DNA from: Bradyrhizobium sp. 200
GTDB lineage: Bacteria; Pseudomonadota; Alphaproteobacteria; Rhizobiales; Xanthobacteraceae
DNA length: 64,000 nucleotides
Assembly: GCF_023100945.1 (NCBI RefSeq)
Contig: NZ_CP064689.1
Location: 3,206,001 to 3,270,000, forward strand
Reading direction: 5' to 3'
Part shown: piece after piece, positions 20,029 through 29,261 of the stretch
Numbering within the stretch: position 1 is the stretch's first letter
Layout of the letters: every line of letters begins with the position of its first letter
Notes under the pieces: generated by a model
Told to the model about the DNA's origin: nothing
Databases searched by the model: none
The model's input: only the letters and a program-made list of their open reading frames with translations
Position numbers and translations under genes: made by a program

Positions 20029-20048
20029 CGCACGCCCTTGTTGCCCGG

Positions 20049-20423
20049 TTACTTGGCCGGCCCGATCCAAGCGGTGACCCGTTCAACGACCTCGCGCGTC
20101 GAGAACGGTTTGGTGATGTAGTCGTCGGCGCCCAGCGCCAAGCCCTTTTCGCGTTCGATGTCGCGGCCCTTGGCTGTCAGCAGGATGACACGCACCGCCC
20201 GCCACTCAGGATTGGCCCGGATGGCCTCGCACACTTCGAAACCGTTGCGCTTCGGCATCATGACATCGAGGAGCACGAGATCCGGCCGCGCCTTGCCTAT
20301 CTCCGCGAGCGCCTCTTCGCCGTCGCGGGCGCGGCGAACTTCGTAGCCGGCCTTCTTCATCAGGAATTCGAGGGACAGCAGGATGTTGGCCTCGTCATCG
20401 ACCACGAGCACGCTTTGCGGCAT
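20049..20423 (-). CDS. single-domain response regulator (CheY-like receiver)
   Basis: A 124-residue receiver without an output domain. The acidic pocket is VVDDEAN, the phospho-acceptor aspartate is in [15 protein letters not shown], the conserved Thr is in ILLTAKG and the Lys in DDYITKPFS. The start at 20423 is supported by GGAGGATGCA upstream. It is the first gene of the operon that continues with the exonuclease fusion, the small membrane protein and the SLC5-STAC kinase, so that kinase is its likely phospho-donor. CrbR, the usual partner of CrbS, carries a LuxR-type output domain; this one does not. Confidence 0.92.
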   Translation of the reverse strand: MPQSVLVVDDEANILLSLEFLMKKAGYEVRRARDGEEALAEIGKARPDLVLLDVMMPKRNGFEVCEAIRANPEWRAVRVILLTAKGRDIEREKGLALGADDYITKPFSTREVVERVTAWIGPAK

Positions 20424-20509
20424 TGCATCCTCCAGGGGTCGCCTTGCTCGACCACGCGAGAGCGCGGCAAGCGAAAGTGCGCTCCGCCCAAGTCCGCGCC
20501 ACCTAGCTA

Positions 20510-20608
20510 GAGCATGATCCGGAAGAGCTTGCCCTCGACGTGGTCGGGGGTGGGTACCGGTTTTCCCTCGCGACAAACGCGGAACGCGTTTGCGCGGAGA
20601 TCATGCTC
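20510..20608. repeat. dispersed palindromic element (Bradyrhizobium-type)
   Basis: GAGCATGATC at 20510-20519 and GATCATGCTC at 20599-20608 are perfect inverted ends. Between them lies TGGGTACCGGTTTTCCC, which I recognise from intergenic elements common in Bradyrhizobium genomes. There is no coding capacity. It sits just upstream of the receiver gene and 52 bases left of the IS5-type insertion. Confidence 0.75.
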
Positions 20609-20660
20609 AATCAAAAACCTGGGGCGCGATCGCGAGTCCATCTAATCCCGTCGCGCTCTA

Positions 20661-21508
20661 GGTGGTGTGGACTCTAAGGATTCCCTTTTAGGAGCAAATC
20701 AGATTCAAGGCTGCTTTTGGGGAGGCAGCCTTGGGTGTGATGGACCGGTTGGTTTTGAGCGACGCGGCGTGGGAGCGGATGGCGCCGCTGATCATCGGCC
20801 GACCCGACCAGAAGGGTTCGACGGGCCGCGACAATCGGATGTTTGTGGAAGGTGTGCTGTGGATCGTGCGTACGGGCTCTCCCTGGCGTGATCTTCCGGA
20901 AGCGTTCGGGGAATGGAACAGTGTATTCCGTCGCTTCAGTAGATGGAGCGTCAAGGGTGTTTGGTGGCGCATCTTTGAGGCGATGTCCGATGATCCGGAC
21001 TTCGAATATCTGATCGTCGACTCCACCATCGTCCGAGCCCACCAGCACGCTGCCGGGGCCAAAAAAGGGGGTCTGAAGATCAGGCGCTCGGCCGCTCGCG
21101 CGGTGGCCTGAGCACCAAGATACATCTGGCCGTTCGAGGCTTGGGATGTCCCGTGCGGTTCACCCTTACCGCAGGTCAGAAGGGCGATGCACCGCAAGCC
21201 GCCGCATTGATCGAGGGATTGGCCGCCGAAGTCGTCATGGCCGATACGGCCTATGACGCCGATCACTTGCGCCAGGCCATCGCTGCCAAAGGCGCGCTCG
21301 CCGTCATCCCCAACAATCCGTCACGCGCGCTCAAATATCCGCTCGACAAGCATCTCTATGCCCAGCGCCATCTCGTGGAATGCTGCTTCTCAAAACTCAA
21401 GCAATTCCGCCGCGTCGCAACCCGCTTCGAAAAGACCGCCCGAAACTACCGTGCCGTCGTCACTCTCGCAGCCATCCTCTTATGGATGCGGTAAGTGTCC
21501 ACACCACC
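20661..21508 (+). mobile_element. IS5-family (IS427-like) insertion sequence, apparently intact
   Basis: The element is 848 bp. Its ends read GGTGGTGTGGAC on the left and GTCCACACCACC on the right, a perfect 12-bp inverted repeat, flanked by a duplicated TA (20659-20660 and 21509-21510). It carries one transposase in two frames linked by a putative slippery run. Both ends, the target duplication and both frames are preserved, so it may still be mobile and recent. The right-hand TA belongs to the stop codon of the gene at 21508-21651. Confidence 0.9.
20740..21494 (+). CDS. IS5-family transposase, made by -1 frameshifting
   Basis: Frame one (to 21111) encodes MDRLVLSDAAWERMAPLIIG and the first catalytic aspartate in YLIVDSTIVRAHQHAAG. 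The second frame carries GRSRGGLSTKIHLAV, MADTAYDADHLRQAI and the C-terminal HLVECCFSKLKQFRRVATR with the catalytic glutamate. Frames meet at a run of six A and five G near 21060-21072. A -1 slip there gives KKGGSEDQALGRSRGG, the normal IS427-type sequence. The start is uncertain: TTG 20731 has a better-spaced GGAGG than ATG 20740. Confidence 0.85.
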
Positions 21509-21651
21509 TAGCGCAGCAAGTACAGCAGGTACATGGCGACGACAGCCACGGCTGCCCCGATCGCGGCCCATGTGAACTTGGCACCGAGACTTTCGATGGG
21601 GTTCCACTCGAAGTAGCGCTCTTTGTTTTCTTGCCAGATATCCTTTTTCAT
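21508..21651 (-). CDS. 47-residue single-helix membrane protein, stop codon at an IS5 end
   Basis: The product starts MKKDIWQENKERYFEWNPIE and ends in one hydrophobic helix (FTWAAIGAAVAVVAMYLLYL). GGAGGAACCG lies directly before the ATG at 21651, a strong ribosome binding site that makes this tiny gene credible. Its TAG stop (21510-21508) consists of the TA target duplication plus the last base of the IS5 element. If the element is removed in thought, the joined sequence still reads CGC TAG, so the coding sequence was not altered. Function unknown. Confidence 0.7.
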   Translation of the reverse strand: MKKDIWQENKERYFEWNPIESLGAKFTWAAIGAAVAVVAMYLLYLLR

Positions 21652-21962
21652 CGGTTCCTCCGTTTTCGCTCTCGCCCTCCCAAACCTCAGCCGAGCCCGC
21701 CCGATGACACAGCGACCCGCTGATTCGCGCAGCAAGTCAGACTGCCGGCATCCAAGGTCGCGCGGACTGACCTTACATCCTCCGCCCTTGTTTGTCCCTT
21801 GCCCACCCTTTTCCGAACCTGGGTGTCCGGTAGGAATGCTGCGGTGCCGTGCGTGCTAGGCAGCCGCATGGGTTCGACCTTCGTTGGATCGGGCAAGTCG
21901 CACGTTGCAGGAACGCTGTTTTCCGCTGGTTGCTGCACCGCGAGAACGCCTGCGCCTTCGAA

Positions 21963-22165
21963 AACGACGCTGGTCCTGGTGGGGTCGGGTAATCTTCTAC
22001 GTTACCGATGTTGACGCACTTTACGAACGCGCGCTCGCAGCGGGATACCAGCCGGCTACTGTGCCCCGCGATGCTGAATGGGGTGAGCGCTTCTTCCACC
22101 TACTTGGCCCCGACGGCCACGAACTCAGTTTCGCTCGGCCTTTGCTTCCGGTTTCCGCCCAATAG
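21963..22165 (+). pseudogene. 3' fragment of a VOC (glyoxalase-fold) gene
   Basis: The frame encodes RRWSWWGRVIFYVTDVDALY and on to a C-terminus ending FARPLLPVSAQ. It nearly equals the second half of the intact VOC gene at 40214-40582. The first half of the gene is missing and the upstream sequence is unrelated. Together with the following pseudogene it forms the decayed copy of a 1.1-kb duplication. Confidence 0.85.
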
Positions 22166-22283
22166 CAGATCGAAGCGACCTGCCATTCCAACAGTCGTCC
22201 GCCGAACCTGTGAGGCAATCAGGACCGCCGAACTAGCGTTGCTCAGCGCGATGGCGCCGGGTTATGCTGCTGTCGCACCGTCA

Positions 22284-23068
22284 CCGTGTTCGGCGGAACC
22301 GGTTTTCTCGGCCGCCGCATCGTCCGGCATCTGCGCTATCGCGAATTTCCCGGCCGGATCGCGTCAAGGCATCCAGATCGGGGGCACAGTCAGCTTGGCC
22401 GCGATGATCCGCAACTTCGATTCGTCTACGCCGATATTCACGACGAATGGTCTGTCGCGGATGCGCTTGCCGGCGCTTACGCCGTTGTAAACACGGTCAG
22501 CCTTTACGTCGAGCACGGGCGGGAGACGTTTCATTCCGTTCACGTCGAGTCGGCGCAGAGGATAGCCGCCCAAGCGCACCGGGCCGGGGTCAAAAGGCTC
22601 GTTCACATTTCAGGAATCGGCGCCGATGCCGCGTCCCAATCACGGTACATCCGAGCGCGCGGCGAAGGTGAACTCCTGGTCCGGGCTGCTTTCGCCGACG
22701 CACACATCATCCGACCGGCCGTAATGCTCGGACCGGACGATACGTTTCTCACTACCATCCTCAAGCTTCTCCGCCGGCTCCCAATCTATCCGATGTTCGG
22801 CCGCGGCTTGATGAGATTGCAGCCAGCCTATGTGGAAGATGTGGCGGAGGCGATTGTTCGGATCATCCAGCGGGCGGAGACGCAACCGATGATCTTCGAG
22901 TGCGGCGGCCCTCGCGTCTACTCTTACGAGGAATTTGTCGGAATCGTCGCGCGCCAAGCTGGCCTCGCGCCCATCCTGATTCCAATACCGTTTGCCGTTT
23001 GGCGCGCACTGGCATGGGCCTCTGAAATGCTCCCGGCCCCACTTCTCACGCGTAATCAGGTGGAGCTG
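22284..23068 (+). pseudogene. decayed copy of NDUFA9-like NAD(P)-binding epimerase
   Basis: The frame reads FGGTGFLGRRIVRHLRYREF through PAPLLTRNQVEL and is about 90 percent identical by eye to the intact gene at 40711-41631. Compared with that copy, about 45 bases spanning the start codon and the first residues have been deleted. After RNQVEL at 23068 the sequence switches to an unrelated lyase relic. Loss of the start and of the last 35 or so residues makes it non-functional despite a clean central frame. Confidence 0.85.
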
Positions 23069-23329
23069 CAGCAAGACCCCGCCGATCGAACTGAATGCTG
23101 CCGAGGCGATGGGCTACAAGCTCGCCATCCTTCCGATCCTGTTGTTCCAGGGCGTCATCGGCTGTTGTGAGGAGCTGCTGACGGAACTCAAGACCGGCGC
23201 CTTTCCGACGCCGCCAAGGACCTCTCGCCGCACGAAGCCTTTGCTCGCTTCCGCGCCGACGAATGGGATTCATTGCGGGACCGCTATCGCGATGTCTCGA
23301 ACACAGCGGCTGTAGCCGGGACGGAGTAA
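23069..23329 (+). pseudogene. C-terminal relic of isocitrate lyase / PEP mutase family protein
   Basis: One frame encodes EAMGYKLAILPILLFQGVIG and TELKTGAFP. After a frameshift another continues with AKDLSPHEAFARFRADEWDS and YRDVSNTAAVAGTE before a TAA at 23327-23329. These are the last 85 or so residues of the isocitrate lyase/phosphoenolpyruvate mutase family (oxaloacetate decarboxylase-like). The catalytic barrel is absent. Confidence 0.7.
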
Positions 23330-23451
23330 GGCTTGAAGGCGCGCCGCCGGGCCGTCCGTCAGGAAGGCGGACAATCGTGCATCCCTGCAGCTTGTAACCC
23401 TGCCGCAACGCACAAAAAGGCGATCCGTTTCCCGAGCGTGCTGCCGGCTGC
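23330..23451. other. short spacer with no gene
   Basis: This interval separates the lyase relic from the convergent permease gene. No open frame with a recognisable family and no clear terminator hairpin is visible. Confidence 0.5.
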
Positions 23452-24354
23452 TTATTGGGATCGCAGCCTGGGATCAAACTCGTCGCGTACCGCATCGCCG
23501 AACAGGCTGAAACCGAATACTGCGAGACTGATGGCTATCCCTGGGAAGATGGCGATCCAGGGCGCGCTCTCGGCGTATTCCTCGGCCCCGCCCTGAAGCA
23601 TCAACCCCCATGCCGGCGTCGGCTCCTGCACCCCGAGCCCGAGATAGGACAGCGATGCTTCGAGCAGGATGGCCTGACCGACGAAGGCGGTAATCATGAT
23701 GAGAAACGGCGCCATGACGTTCGGAACCATGTGCCGCAGAATGATGCGGCTGTGACTGAAGCCGTTGGCGCGGGCGGCGTCGATGTAGGGGAGCTCGCGG
23801 ATCGCCAGCGCGCTCGAACGCACGACGCGGGCGCAGCGCGGAATGAACGGTATAGTGATTGCGATGATCACGTTCTCCGCTCCCGTTCCGAAGATTGCGA
23901 TCACGGAGAGTGCCAGGATGATCAGCGGGAACGCCATGAATACATCAAGGATACGCTGAAAGATCAAATCGATCTTGCCGCCGAAATAGGCGCTCGCTAC
24001 GCCGAGCACGAGGCCGAGGGTGGCGCCGACGAACGACGACGCAAAGCCGACCAGCAGGGCCGTGCGCGATCCATAGACGATGCGCGAGAACACGTCGCGT
24101 CCGTATTGATCCGTGCCGAGCCAGTTCTCGAGGCTCGGCGGTTCGTGCATGCGGTCGAAGGCGTTGGCGACCGGGTTGTACGGGGCGATGAAGTCGGCAA
24201 ACGCGGCAACCACCACCATGACGATGATGACTGCGGCGCCGGCGGCGCCCAGCGGGTTGCGGCGTGCGAACCGGACGGTCGCCGCAAGCCGGCTCCGCGG
24301 CTTGCGCTCATCCGTCAGCTCGATGCTCGTTCCGAGGTCGGTCGCGACAGTCAT
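23452..24354 (-). CDS. dipeptide/oligopeptide ABC transporter permease (DppC/OppC type)
   Basis: A 300-residue inner-membrane protein and last gene of a five-gene importer operon. The OppC N-terminal helix lies around residues 35-55 (NPLGAAGAAVIIVMVVVAAF), and the family segment LGTDQYGRDVFSRIVYGSR follows. The cytoplasmic loop AARANGFSHSRIILRHMVPN is the EAA motif that docks on the ATPases. The end SLFGDAVRDEFDPRLR is typical of the family. It forms a heterodimer with the DppB-like protein. Confidence 0.93.
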   Translation of the reverse strand: MTVATDLGTSIELTDERKPRSRLAATVRFARRNPLGAAGAAVIIVMVVVAAFADFIAPYNPVANAFDRMHEPPSLENWLGTDQYGRDVFSRIVYGSRTALLVGFASSFVGATLGLVLGVASAYFGGKIDLIFQRILDVFMAFPLIILALSVIAIFGTGAENVIIAITIPFIPRCARVVRSSALAIRELPYIDAARANGFSHSRIILRHMVPNVMAPFLIMITAFVGQAILLEASLSYLGLGVQEPTPAWGLMLQGGAEEYAESAPWIAIFPGIAISLAVFGFSLFGDAVRDEFDPRLRSQ

Positions 24355-24370
24355 GCAAAGCCTCTCGCCG

Positions 24371-25342
24371 TCATTTGTACCGGATCCGCGGGTCGAGCCA
24401 CGCGTAGATGATGTCCACCACGAAGTTGGTGACGACGAAGATCGTCACCACCAGCATGACCAGCGCTTGTGTCATCGTGTAATCGTGATTGCTCACGGAC
24501 GCGACAAACAGTTTGCCGAGCCCGTTGAGATTGAACACCTGCTCGGTGACCACCAGGCCACCCATCAGGAATGCGAATTCGATGCCGATGATGGTGACCA
24601 CCGGAAGCAGCGCGTTTCTGAGCGCATGCCGCCGGATGATGAGCTTCTGGACGAGCCCCTTGGCGCGCGCTGTGCGGACGTAGTCCTCGCGCAGCACTTC
24701 AAGCAGCGCCGAACGCGTCATGCGTGTCGCGACGGCGGAATAGCGGTAGCCGGTCGCGAGCGCCGGGAAGATGGTCATGCTCAGGTTGTACAACGGGTCG
24801 ACCCAGATCGGCACATACTTGATCGGTGGCATCCACGGGCTTCCGAACACCGACTTCGTGGTGATTAGCAGGCCGAGGATGATCAGGATGCCGAGCCAGA
24901 ACGAAGGCATTGCGATCCCGGCGATGCTGAAGCCGCGCACCACGTAGTCGATCCACGTGTTCTGCTTGACCGCGGAGATCGTTCCGAGCGGGATCGCGAG
25001 CATGATGGCGGTGATCGTGGCCATGATCGCGATCTGCAGCGAGAGCTCGAAGCGGAGCCCGACCTCTTCCGTGATCGGACGTCCGGTCCACATCGACTTT
25101 CCGAAGTCGAACCGGACGAAGTCCCAGATGAAGGTCAGGAACTGCACGACATAGGAACGATCAAGACCAAGCTCGGAGCGACAGAGAGCAATCGCCTTGG
25201 GATCGACGTATCCAGCCCCGCCCGTCATGCGCAGCACACAGACGTCGCCCGGCACCAGCCGCAGCAGCAGGAAGACAAGCAGCGCGGCGCCGAGCAGCGT
25301 CGGGATCATCAACAGGAGTCGCTTTAGGACGTACTGGTACAT
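24371..25342 (-). CDS. dipeptide/oligopeptide ABC transporter permease (DppB/OppB type)
   Basis: A 323-residue permease of normal DppB length. The N-terminus YVLKRLLLMIPTLLGAALLV is the conserved first helix. The loop TARAKGLVQKLIIRRHALRN is the EAA motif, and the protein ends DIIYAWLDPRIRYK. A DppB segment between residues 30 and 60 holds a cysteine-containing loop (GDVCVLRMTGGAGY) seen in a subset of this family. It lies 16 bases upstream of the dppC-like gene on the same strand. Confidence 0.93.
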   Translation of the reverse strand: MYQYVLKRLLLMIPTLLGAALLVFLLLRLVPGDVCVLRMTGGAGYVDPKAIALCRSELGLDRSYVVQFLTFIWDFVRFDFGKSMWTGRPITEEVGLRFELSLQIAIMATITAIMLAIPLGTISAVKQNTWIDYVVRGFSIAGIAMPSFWLGILIILGLLITTKSVFGSPWMPPIKYVPIWVDPLYNLSMTIFPALATGYRYSAVATRMTRSALLEVLREDYVRTARAKGLVQKLIIRRHALRNALLPVVTIIGIEFAFLMGGLVVTEQVFNLNGLGKLFVASVSNHDYTMTQALVMLVVTIFVVTNFVVDIIYAWLDPRIRYK

Positions 25343-25375
25343 GATCGTTCCTGCACCACTCTTGCCCGCCCCCGC

Positions 25376-25425
25376 GGCCGTTTCCCGTTCACTGTCTTGC
25401 TATGGCAGGGGACACGGAAACGACC
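25376..25425 (-). promoter_or_regulatory. intercistronic stem-loop between binding-protein and permease genes
   Basis: Arms 25376-25388 and 25414-25425 pair as GGCCGTTTCCCGT with ACGGAAACGACC, with one bulge and one G-U pair. The hairpin lies in the 95-base gap after the binding-protein gene. Such structures often stabilise the upstream message and reduce permease expression. That role is inferred from position. Confidence 0.55.
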
Positions 25426-25437
25426 GCCGTCGGGCGC

Positions 25438-27051
25438 TTACTTGTCGAGCCATACGTTGGCGAGGTCCTGATTGAGGTAGTGGCTCGGACTGATCTTCCA
25501 GCCCTTCACGTAGGACCGGTGCGGGATGATCCGGTTCCACCACAGCGTGACGAACGAATGCCCCTGCTCGTCGAGCACACGCTTCTCGAACTGCCGCATC
25601 AGCTTGCGCTGCTCGGCTTCGTCGGACGTGCGGTTCATCGCCTCGAACATCTTGTCGAGGTCGCGATCGACGTATGCGCCGTAGCTTTCGTTGCCGATGT
25701 CCTCCGACAGGAACTTGCCGATGTCGAGCAGCGGGTTGATGACCGACTGGCAGTTGAAGTCCACCGTCACGTCGAAATCAGCCGACCTGAGCCGCGCGTA
25801 GAATGGACCGGTCGGCTCCATCTTTTGCTCGACCGTCACCCCGATCTGCCGCCACTGGTCGATCAGCCACGTGCCCACGATCGTATAGGGCTGGTCGACG
25901 GCGCGATTGGACAATTCGAACCTCAGGCCCGGGACTCCGGCCTCCTGCAACAGTCGCTTGGCCTCGGCACGCGACTTGTTGATGTCGGGCCAGTAGCCGG
26001 GAAGCTGCTCGAGCTCCGCCTTTGTCGCCGCCAGCGGATGACCCGGGAACGCGACACCACCGACCGCCTTGACGATCGCGATGCGCGAAAGGTTCTGCGA
26101 TCCGCCCCAGCGATCGACCGCCAGCGTCAGCGCGCGGCGAACGCGGACATCGTCGAACGGCTTCTTCTTGTGGTTGGGGGTAAACAGCAGCACGCAGTTC
26201 CAGTCACTCTCCTGAACCGTGATGTCCTTTCCGAGCGCGTTGACGAGGTCCTCGGTGCTCTTCGGCGGGAAGCCGCGGAATTGGATTGCGGCCCGGTCGC
26301 CGCGGATCGCTTGCACCTGCACCGCCTGCTTGTTGGAGAAGATCGCTTCGAAGCCGTCGAGATAGGGCTGCCCGGCAACGTGGAAGTCCTTGTTGCGCTC
26401 GCCCCGCACGTAGGCGCCGGCCTCGCGTCCGGCGAACTTGAAGGGTCCCGAGCCCATGACATTCTTCTCGTACCAGCGAATGTCTCCCGCGAGCTTTGCC
26501 TTCGAGTAGATGAAGTTGAAGGGCGTCGCCAGCGCCGGGATGAACGCGCCCGATGGATACTTGAGCTTGAACACGACCGTGTGGTCGTTCGGCGCGCTCA
26601 CGCTCTCGACCATGACGAAATAGGCGACGCGCGCGCTGGTCGTGCCTTCCGGCGGGAAGATGATCTTGTTGAATGACGCGACGATGTCGTGCGCCGTCAA
26701 AGGCGTACCGTCGTGGAATTTCACGCCCTTCTTGATCTCGAATGTGTAGGTCTTGCCGCCATCGGCCGGCGTCGGCATCCCCGTACACAGGTCGCACACG
26801 AAGTCCGTCGGTGAGGAGGGATTTTCCGGATTGACCTTGATGAGCAGGCTGTAGAACGGCGCAAAAGGATGGATCAGCGCGAACGTCGTCTCGCGGTGAC
26901 CGTCCCAGCTCGGCGGCTCGTCCGGTACCACAAAATTCAGGGTACCACCCTGCTTGGGTGCGGCCTGAACCGGAGGCCCCGAGAAGCCGATGGCGACGGC
27001 CGCTGTGACCGCCGCGATTGACACAGGTCTGAGATATCTCGACAGTTTCAT
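25438..27051 (-). CDS. periplasmic peptide-type solute-binding protein (SBP family 5)
   Basis: A 537-residue binding protein. A Sec signal peptide covers about residues 1-30, ending GPPVQAAP. The mature start GGTLNFVVPDEPPSWDGH and the family motifs FEIKKGVKFHDGTPLTAHD, NVMGSGPFKF and VRVRRALTLAVDR are those of SBP family 5 (DppA/OppA). The ligand could be a peptide, opine, nickel complex or glycoside; the sequence does not decide. It is the third gene of an operon in which the two ATPases come first and the permeases last. Confidence 0.92.
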   Translation of the reverse strand: MKLSRYLRPVSIAAVTAAVAIGFSGPPVQAAPKQGGTLNFVVPDEPPSWDGHRETTFALIHPFAPFYSLLIKVNPENPSSPTDFVCDLCTGMPTPADGGKTYTFEIKKGVKFHDGTPLTAHDIVASFNKIIFPPEGTTSARVAYFVMVESVSAPNDHTVVFKLKYPSGAFIPALATPFNFIYSKAKLAGDIRWYEKNVMGSGPFKFAGREAGAYVRGERNKDFHVAGQPYLDGFEAIFSNKQAVQVQAIRGDRAAIQFRGFPPKSTEDLVNALGKDITVQESDWNCVLLFTPNHKKKPFDDVRVRRALTLAVDRWGGSQNLSRIAIVKAVGGVAFPGHPLAATKAELEQLPGYWPDINKSRAEAKRLLQEAGVPGLRFELSNRAVDQPYTIVGTWLIDQWRQIGVTVEQKMEPTGPFYARLRSADFDVTVDFNCQSVINPLLDIGKFLSEDIGNESYGAYVDRDLDKMFEAMNRTSDEAEQRKLMRQFEKRVLDEQGHSFVTLWWNRIIPHRSYVKGWKISPSHYLNQDLANVWLDK

Positions 27052-27141
27052 GATCTCTCCTCCTCTGAAAACGCATTCTCCTTTTTCAAACGACCGAGGG
27101 TCTTGCGCCCTTAAGGTCCGATCGCCCCTCGCACGGGGCTT

Positions 27142-28239
27142 TCAAATGACGGAGCAAGCGACCCAATGGCCGGGTCGCAGCTCCCGAAGCTCCGGAACGT
27201 TCTTGGCGCAGCTGTCGATCGCAAGCGGACAGCGCGGATGAAACACGCATCCCCGCGGCGGATTCATCGGGCTCGGCACTTCGCCTTTCACGATCCGGTA
27301 GGCGCGGGCCTTCTCCATGTCGGGGTCCGGCACCGGCACGGCTCCGAGAAGCGCTTGCGTATAGGGGTGCAGCGGATTGCCGTACAACTCGTCACAATCC
27401 GCCAGTTCAACGATCTTGCCGAGATACATGACTGCGACTCGATGGCACAGGTGGCGGACGACACTGAGATCGTGCGCGATGAACAGATAGGTCAAACCGA
27501 ACTGTTCCCGCAGATCTTCGAGCAGATTGATGATCTGCGCCTGAATTGACACGTCCAGTGCCGAGAGGGCCTCGTCGCAGATAATGAACTCCGGACGCAC
27601 CGACAGGGCACGCGCGATGCCGACACGCTGGCGCTGGCCGCCGCTCATCTCGTGGGGGTAGCGGTCGGCAAACCTGGGATCCAAGCCACACAGGCGGAGC
27701 AATTCCCTGACCCGCGCATCACGCGCTGCCTTGTTCGGCTCGGTCCGGTGCACCATCATCGGCTCGGAAATGATCTCGCCGATCTTCATCCGCGGATTGA
27801 GGGAGCTATAAGGATCCTGAAAGATCACCTGGATCTTCTGCCGCAGCGCCCGCATCGATTTCTGATCGAGGTCGACCAGGTTCTTGCCGTCGAACAGGAT
27901 CTCGCCTGCGGTCGGATGCTCGAGCCGCAGGATGCACCGACCGGTGGTGGTCTTGCCGCACCCCGACTCGCCGACCAATCCGAGCGTCTCACCCTTGCGG
28001 ATGGTGAAGCTGATGCCGTCGACAGCTCTCACCTGGGCGACCTGTCTGGAGAAGAGAGCGCCCTCGGTCACCGGAAAATGCATCTTCAGGTCGCGGATCG
28101 TGACCAACTCCGGCGCCAGGTGGACGCGCTGTTCGGATTGGCGCCTATGCTCGAGCGCGACGTCCTGCGCGACGGGCGATACCCGTACCGCTGCCTGGGC
28201 GCTCTGCCGTGCCGCGCCGGTTGGTTCGATGGGGGTCAT
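27142..28239 (-). CDS. peptide ABC transporter ATP-binding protein (DppF/OppF type)
   Basis: A 365-residue ATPase. Walker A is [12 protein letters not shown], the signature [13 protein letters not shown], Walker [13 protein letters not shown] and the switch [12 protein letters not shown]. The C-terminal oligopeptide-transporter extension carries the cysteines [15 protein letters not shown], which in relatives hold an iron-sulfur cluster. The first 55 residues form a non-conserved extension. The start at 28239 overlaps the dppD-like stop (ATGA) and follows GAGGTCGTC, so it is preferred to the upstream in-frame codon. Confidence 0.92.
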   Translation of the reverse strand: MTPIEPTGAARQSAQAAVRVSPVAQDVALEHRRQSEQRVHLAPELVTIRDLKMHFPVTEGALFSRQVAQVRAVDGISFTIRKGETLGLVGESGCGKTTTGRCILRLEHPTAGEILFDGKNLVDLDQKSMRALRQKIQVIFQDPYSSLNPRMKIGEIISEPMMVHRTEPNKAARDARVRELLRLCGLDPRFADRYPHEMSGGQRQRVGIARALSVRPEFIICDEALSALDVSIQAQIINLLEDLREQFGLTYLFIAHDLSVVRHLCHRVAVMYLGKIVELADCDELYGNPLHPYTQALLGAVPVPDPDMEKARAYRIVKGEVPSPMNPPRGCVFHPRCPLAIDSCAKNVPELRELRPGHWVACSVI

Positions 28240-29261
28240 GACGACCTCGTGAGAGATCTGGCTACTGTGTTTGCCTCCCAGCATGCCGCGAGATGATCGC
28301 CGCCATCGACCCGCTCCAACGGAGGCGACTCGCTGGCGCAGCGCGCAACGGCAAAGCCGCAGCGCGGTTGGAACGAGCAGCCCGCGCCGAGGCGCGAAAG
28401 GTCGGGCGGCTGGCCCTGCACCGGATCGAGCCGTGCCCGGCGCGGCTGATCCATCCGCGGCACTGAACGCAGCAGCGCCAGCGTGTAGGGATGGCGGGGA
28501 CGGTGATAAATATCGTGCGCGGGTGCGCTCTCGATGATCCTGCCCGCGTACATGACGTTGACCCTGTCGGCATAGCGCGCGACGATACCGAGATTATGGG
28601 TGATGATGATCAGCGCCACGCCCATGCGTCGCGTCAGATTCTTCATCAGCTCGAGAATCTGCGCCTGAACCGTCACGTCGAGCGCGGTTGTCGGCTCGTC
28701 GGCGATGATCAGCTTGGGCTCGCAGCACAAGGCCATGGCGATCATCACGCGTTGGCGCATGCCGCCGCTGAAGTGGTGCGGGTACTGCCTCAGTCGACGC
28801 TCAGGATCCGAAATCCCCACCATGCCCAATAGCTCGATCGCACGCGCGACCGCCTGATCGTGGCTCATGTCGAGATGCTGCTCCATGGTCTCGGTAAGCT
28901 GTCGGCCGATCGTCAGGACTGGATTGAGCGAGGTCATCGGCTCCTGAAACACCATGGCAATGTCCTTGCCCCGGACCTCCCGGATTTCCTCATCGCTCAG
29001 CTTGAGCAGGTCCCTGTCCTGGAAGCGAATGCTGCCGCCAATGATGCGGCCGGGCGGATCGGCGACCAGCCGCAGGATCGAGAGCGCGCTGACGGACTTG
29101 CCGCATCCGGACTCGCCCACGATGGCGATCGTCTCGCCCTGATTGACGTCAAAGCTGATGCCGTCGACGGCCTTGACCACACCGGCCGCCGAGAAGAAGT
29201 AGGTCTGCAAATGGTCTATCTTGAGAAGCCTGGACACCTCGCGCCTCTCGTCAGCGGTCAC
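28236..29261 (-). CDS. peptide ABC transporter ATP-binding protein (DppD/OppD type)
   Basis: A 341-residue ATPase and first gene of the operon. Walker A is [12 protein letters not shown], the signature [12 protein letters not shown], Walker [13 protein letters not shown], and the switch is [11 protein letters not shown]. The C-terminal cysteines [15 protein letters not shown] are the usual extension of this family. The start is uncertain between GTG 29261 and GTG 29237; the latter gives [14 protein letters not shown] and has AGAGG upstream. With the DppF partner it energises the DppB/C channel. Confidence 0.92.
   Translation of the reverse strand: MTADERREVSRLLKIDHLQTYFFSAAGVVKAVDGISFDVNQGETIAIVGESGCGKSVSALSILRLVADPPGRIIGGSIRFQDRDLLKLSDEEIREVRGKDIAMVFQEPMTSLNPVLTIGRQLTETMEQHLDMSHDQAVARAIELLGMVGISDPERRLRQYPHHFSGGMRQRVMIAMALCCEPKLIIADEPTTALDVTVQAQILELMKNLTRRMGVALIIITHNLGIVARYADRVNVMYAGRIIESAPAHDIYHRPRHPYTLALLRSVPRMDQPRRARLDPVQGQPPDLSRLGAGCSFQPRCGFAVARCASESPPLERVDGGDHLAACWEANTVARSLTRSS

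Noticed and set aside
23455..24411. 318-codon open frame on the plus strand opposite the DppC-like gene
   Set aside because: It is the complement of a well-supported permease gene, is very rich in charged residues and matches no family; a shadow frame typical of high-GC DNA.
25402..26676. 424-codon plus-strand frame opposite the peptide-binding protein gene
   Set aside because: Shadow of the SBP family 5 gene; lacks a ribosome binding site and protein-like composition.
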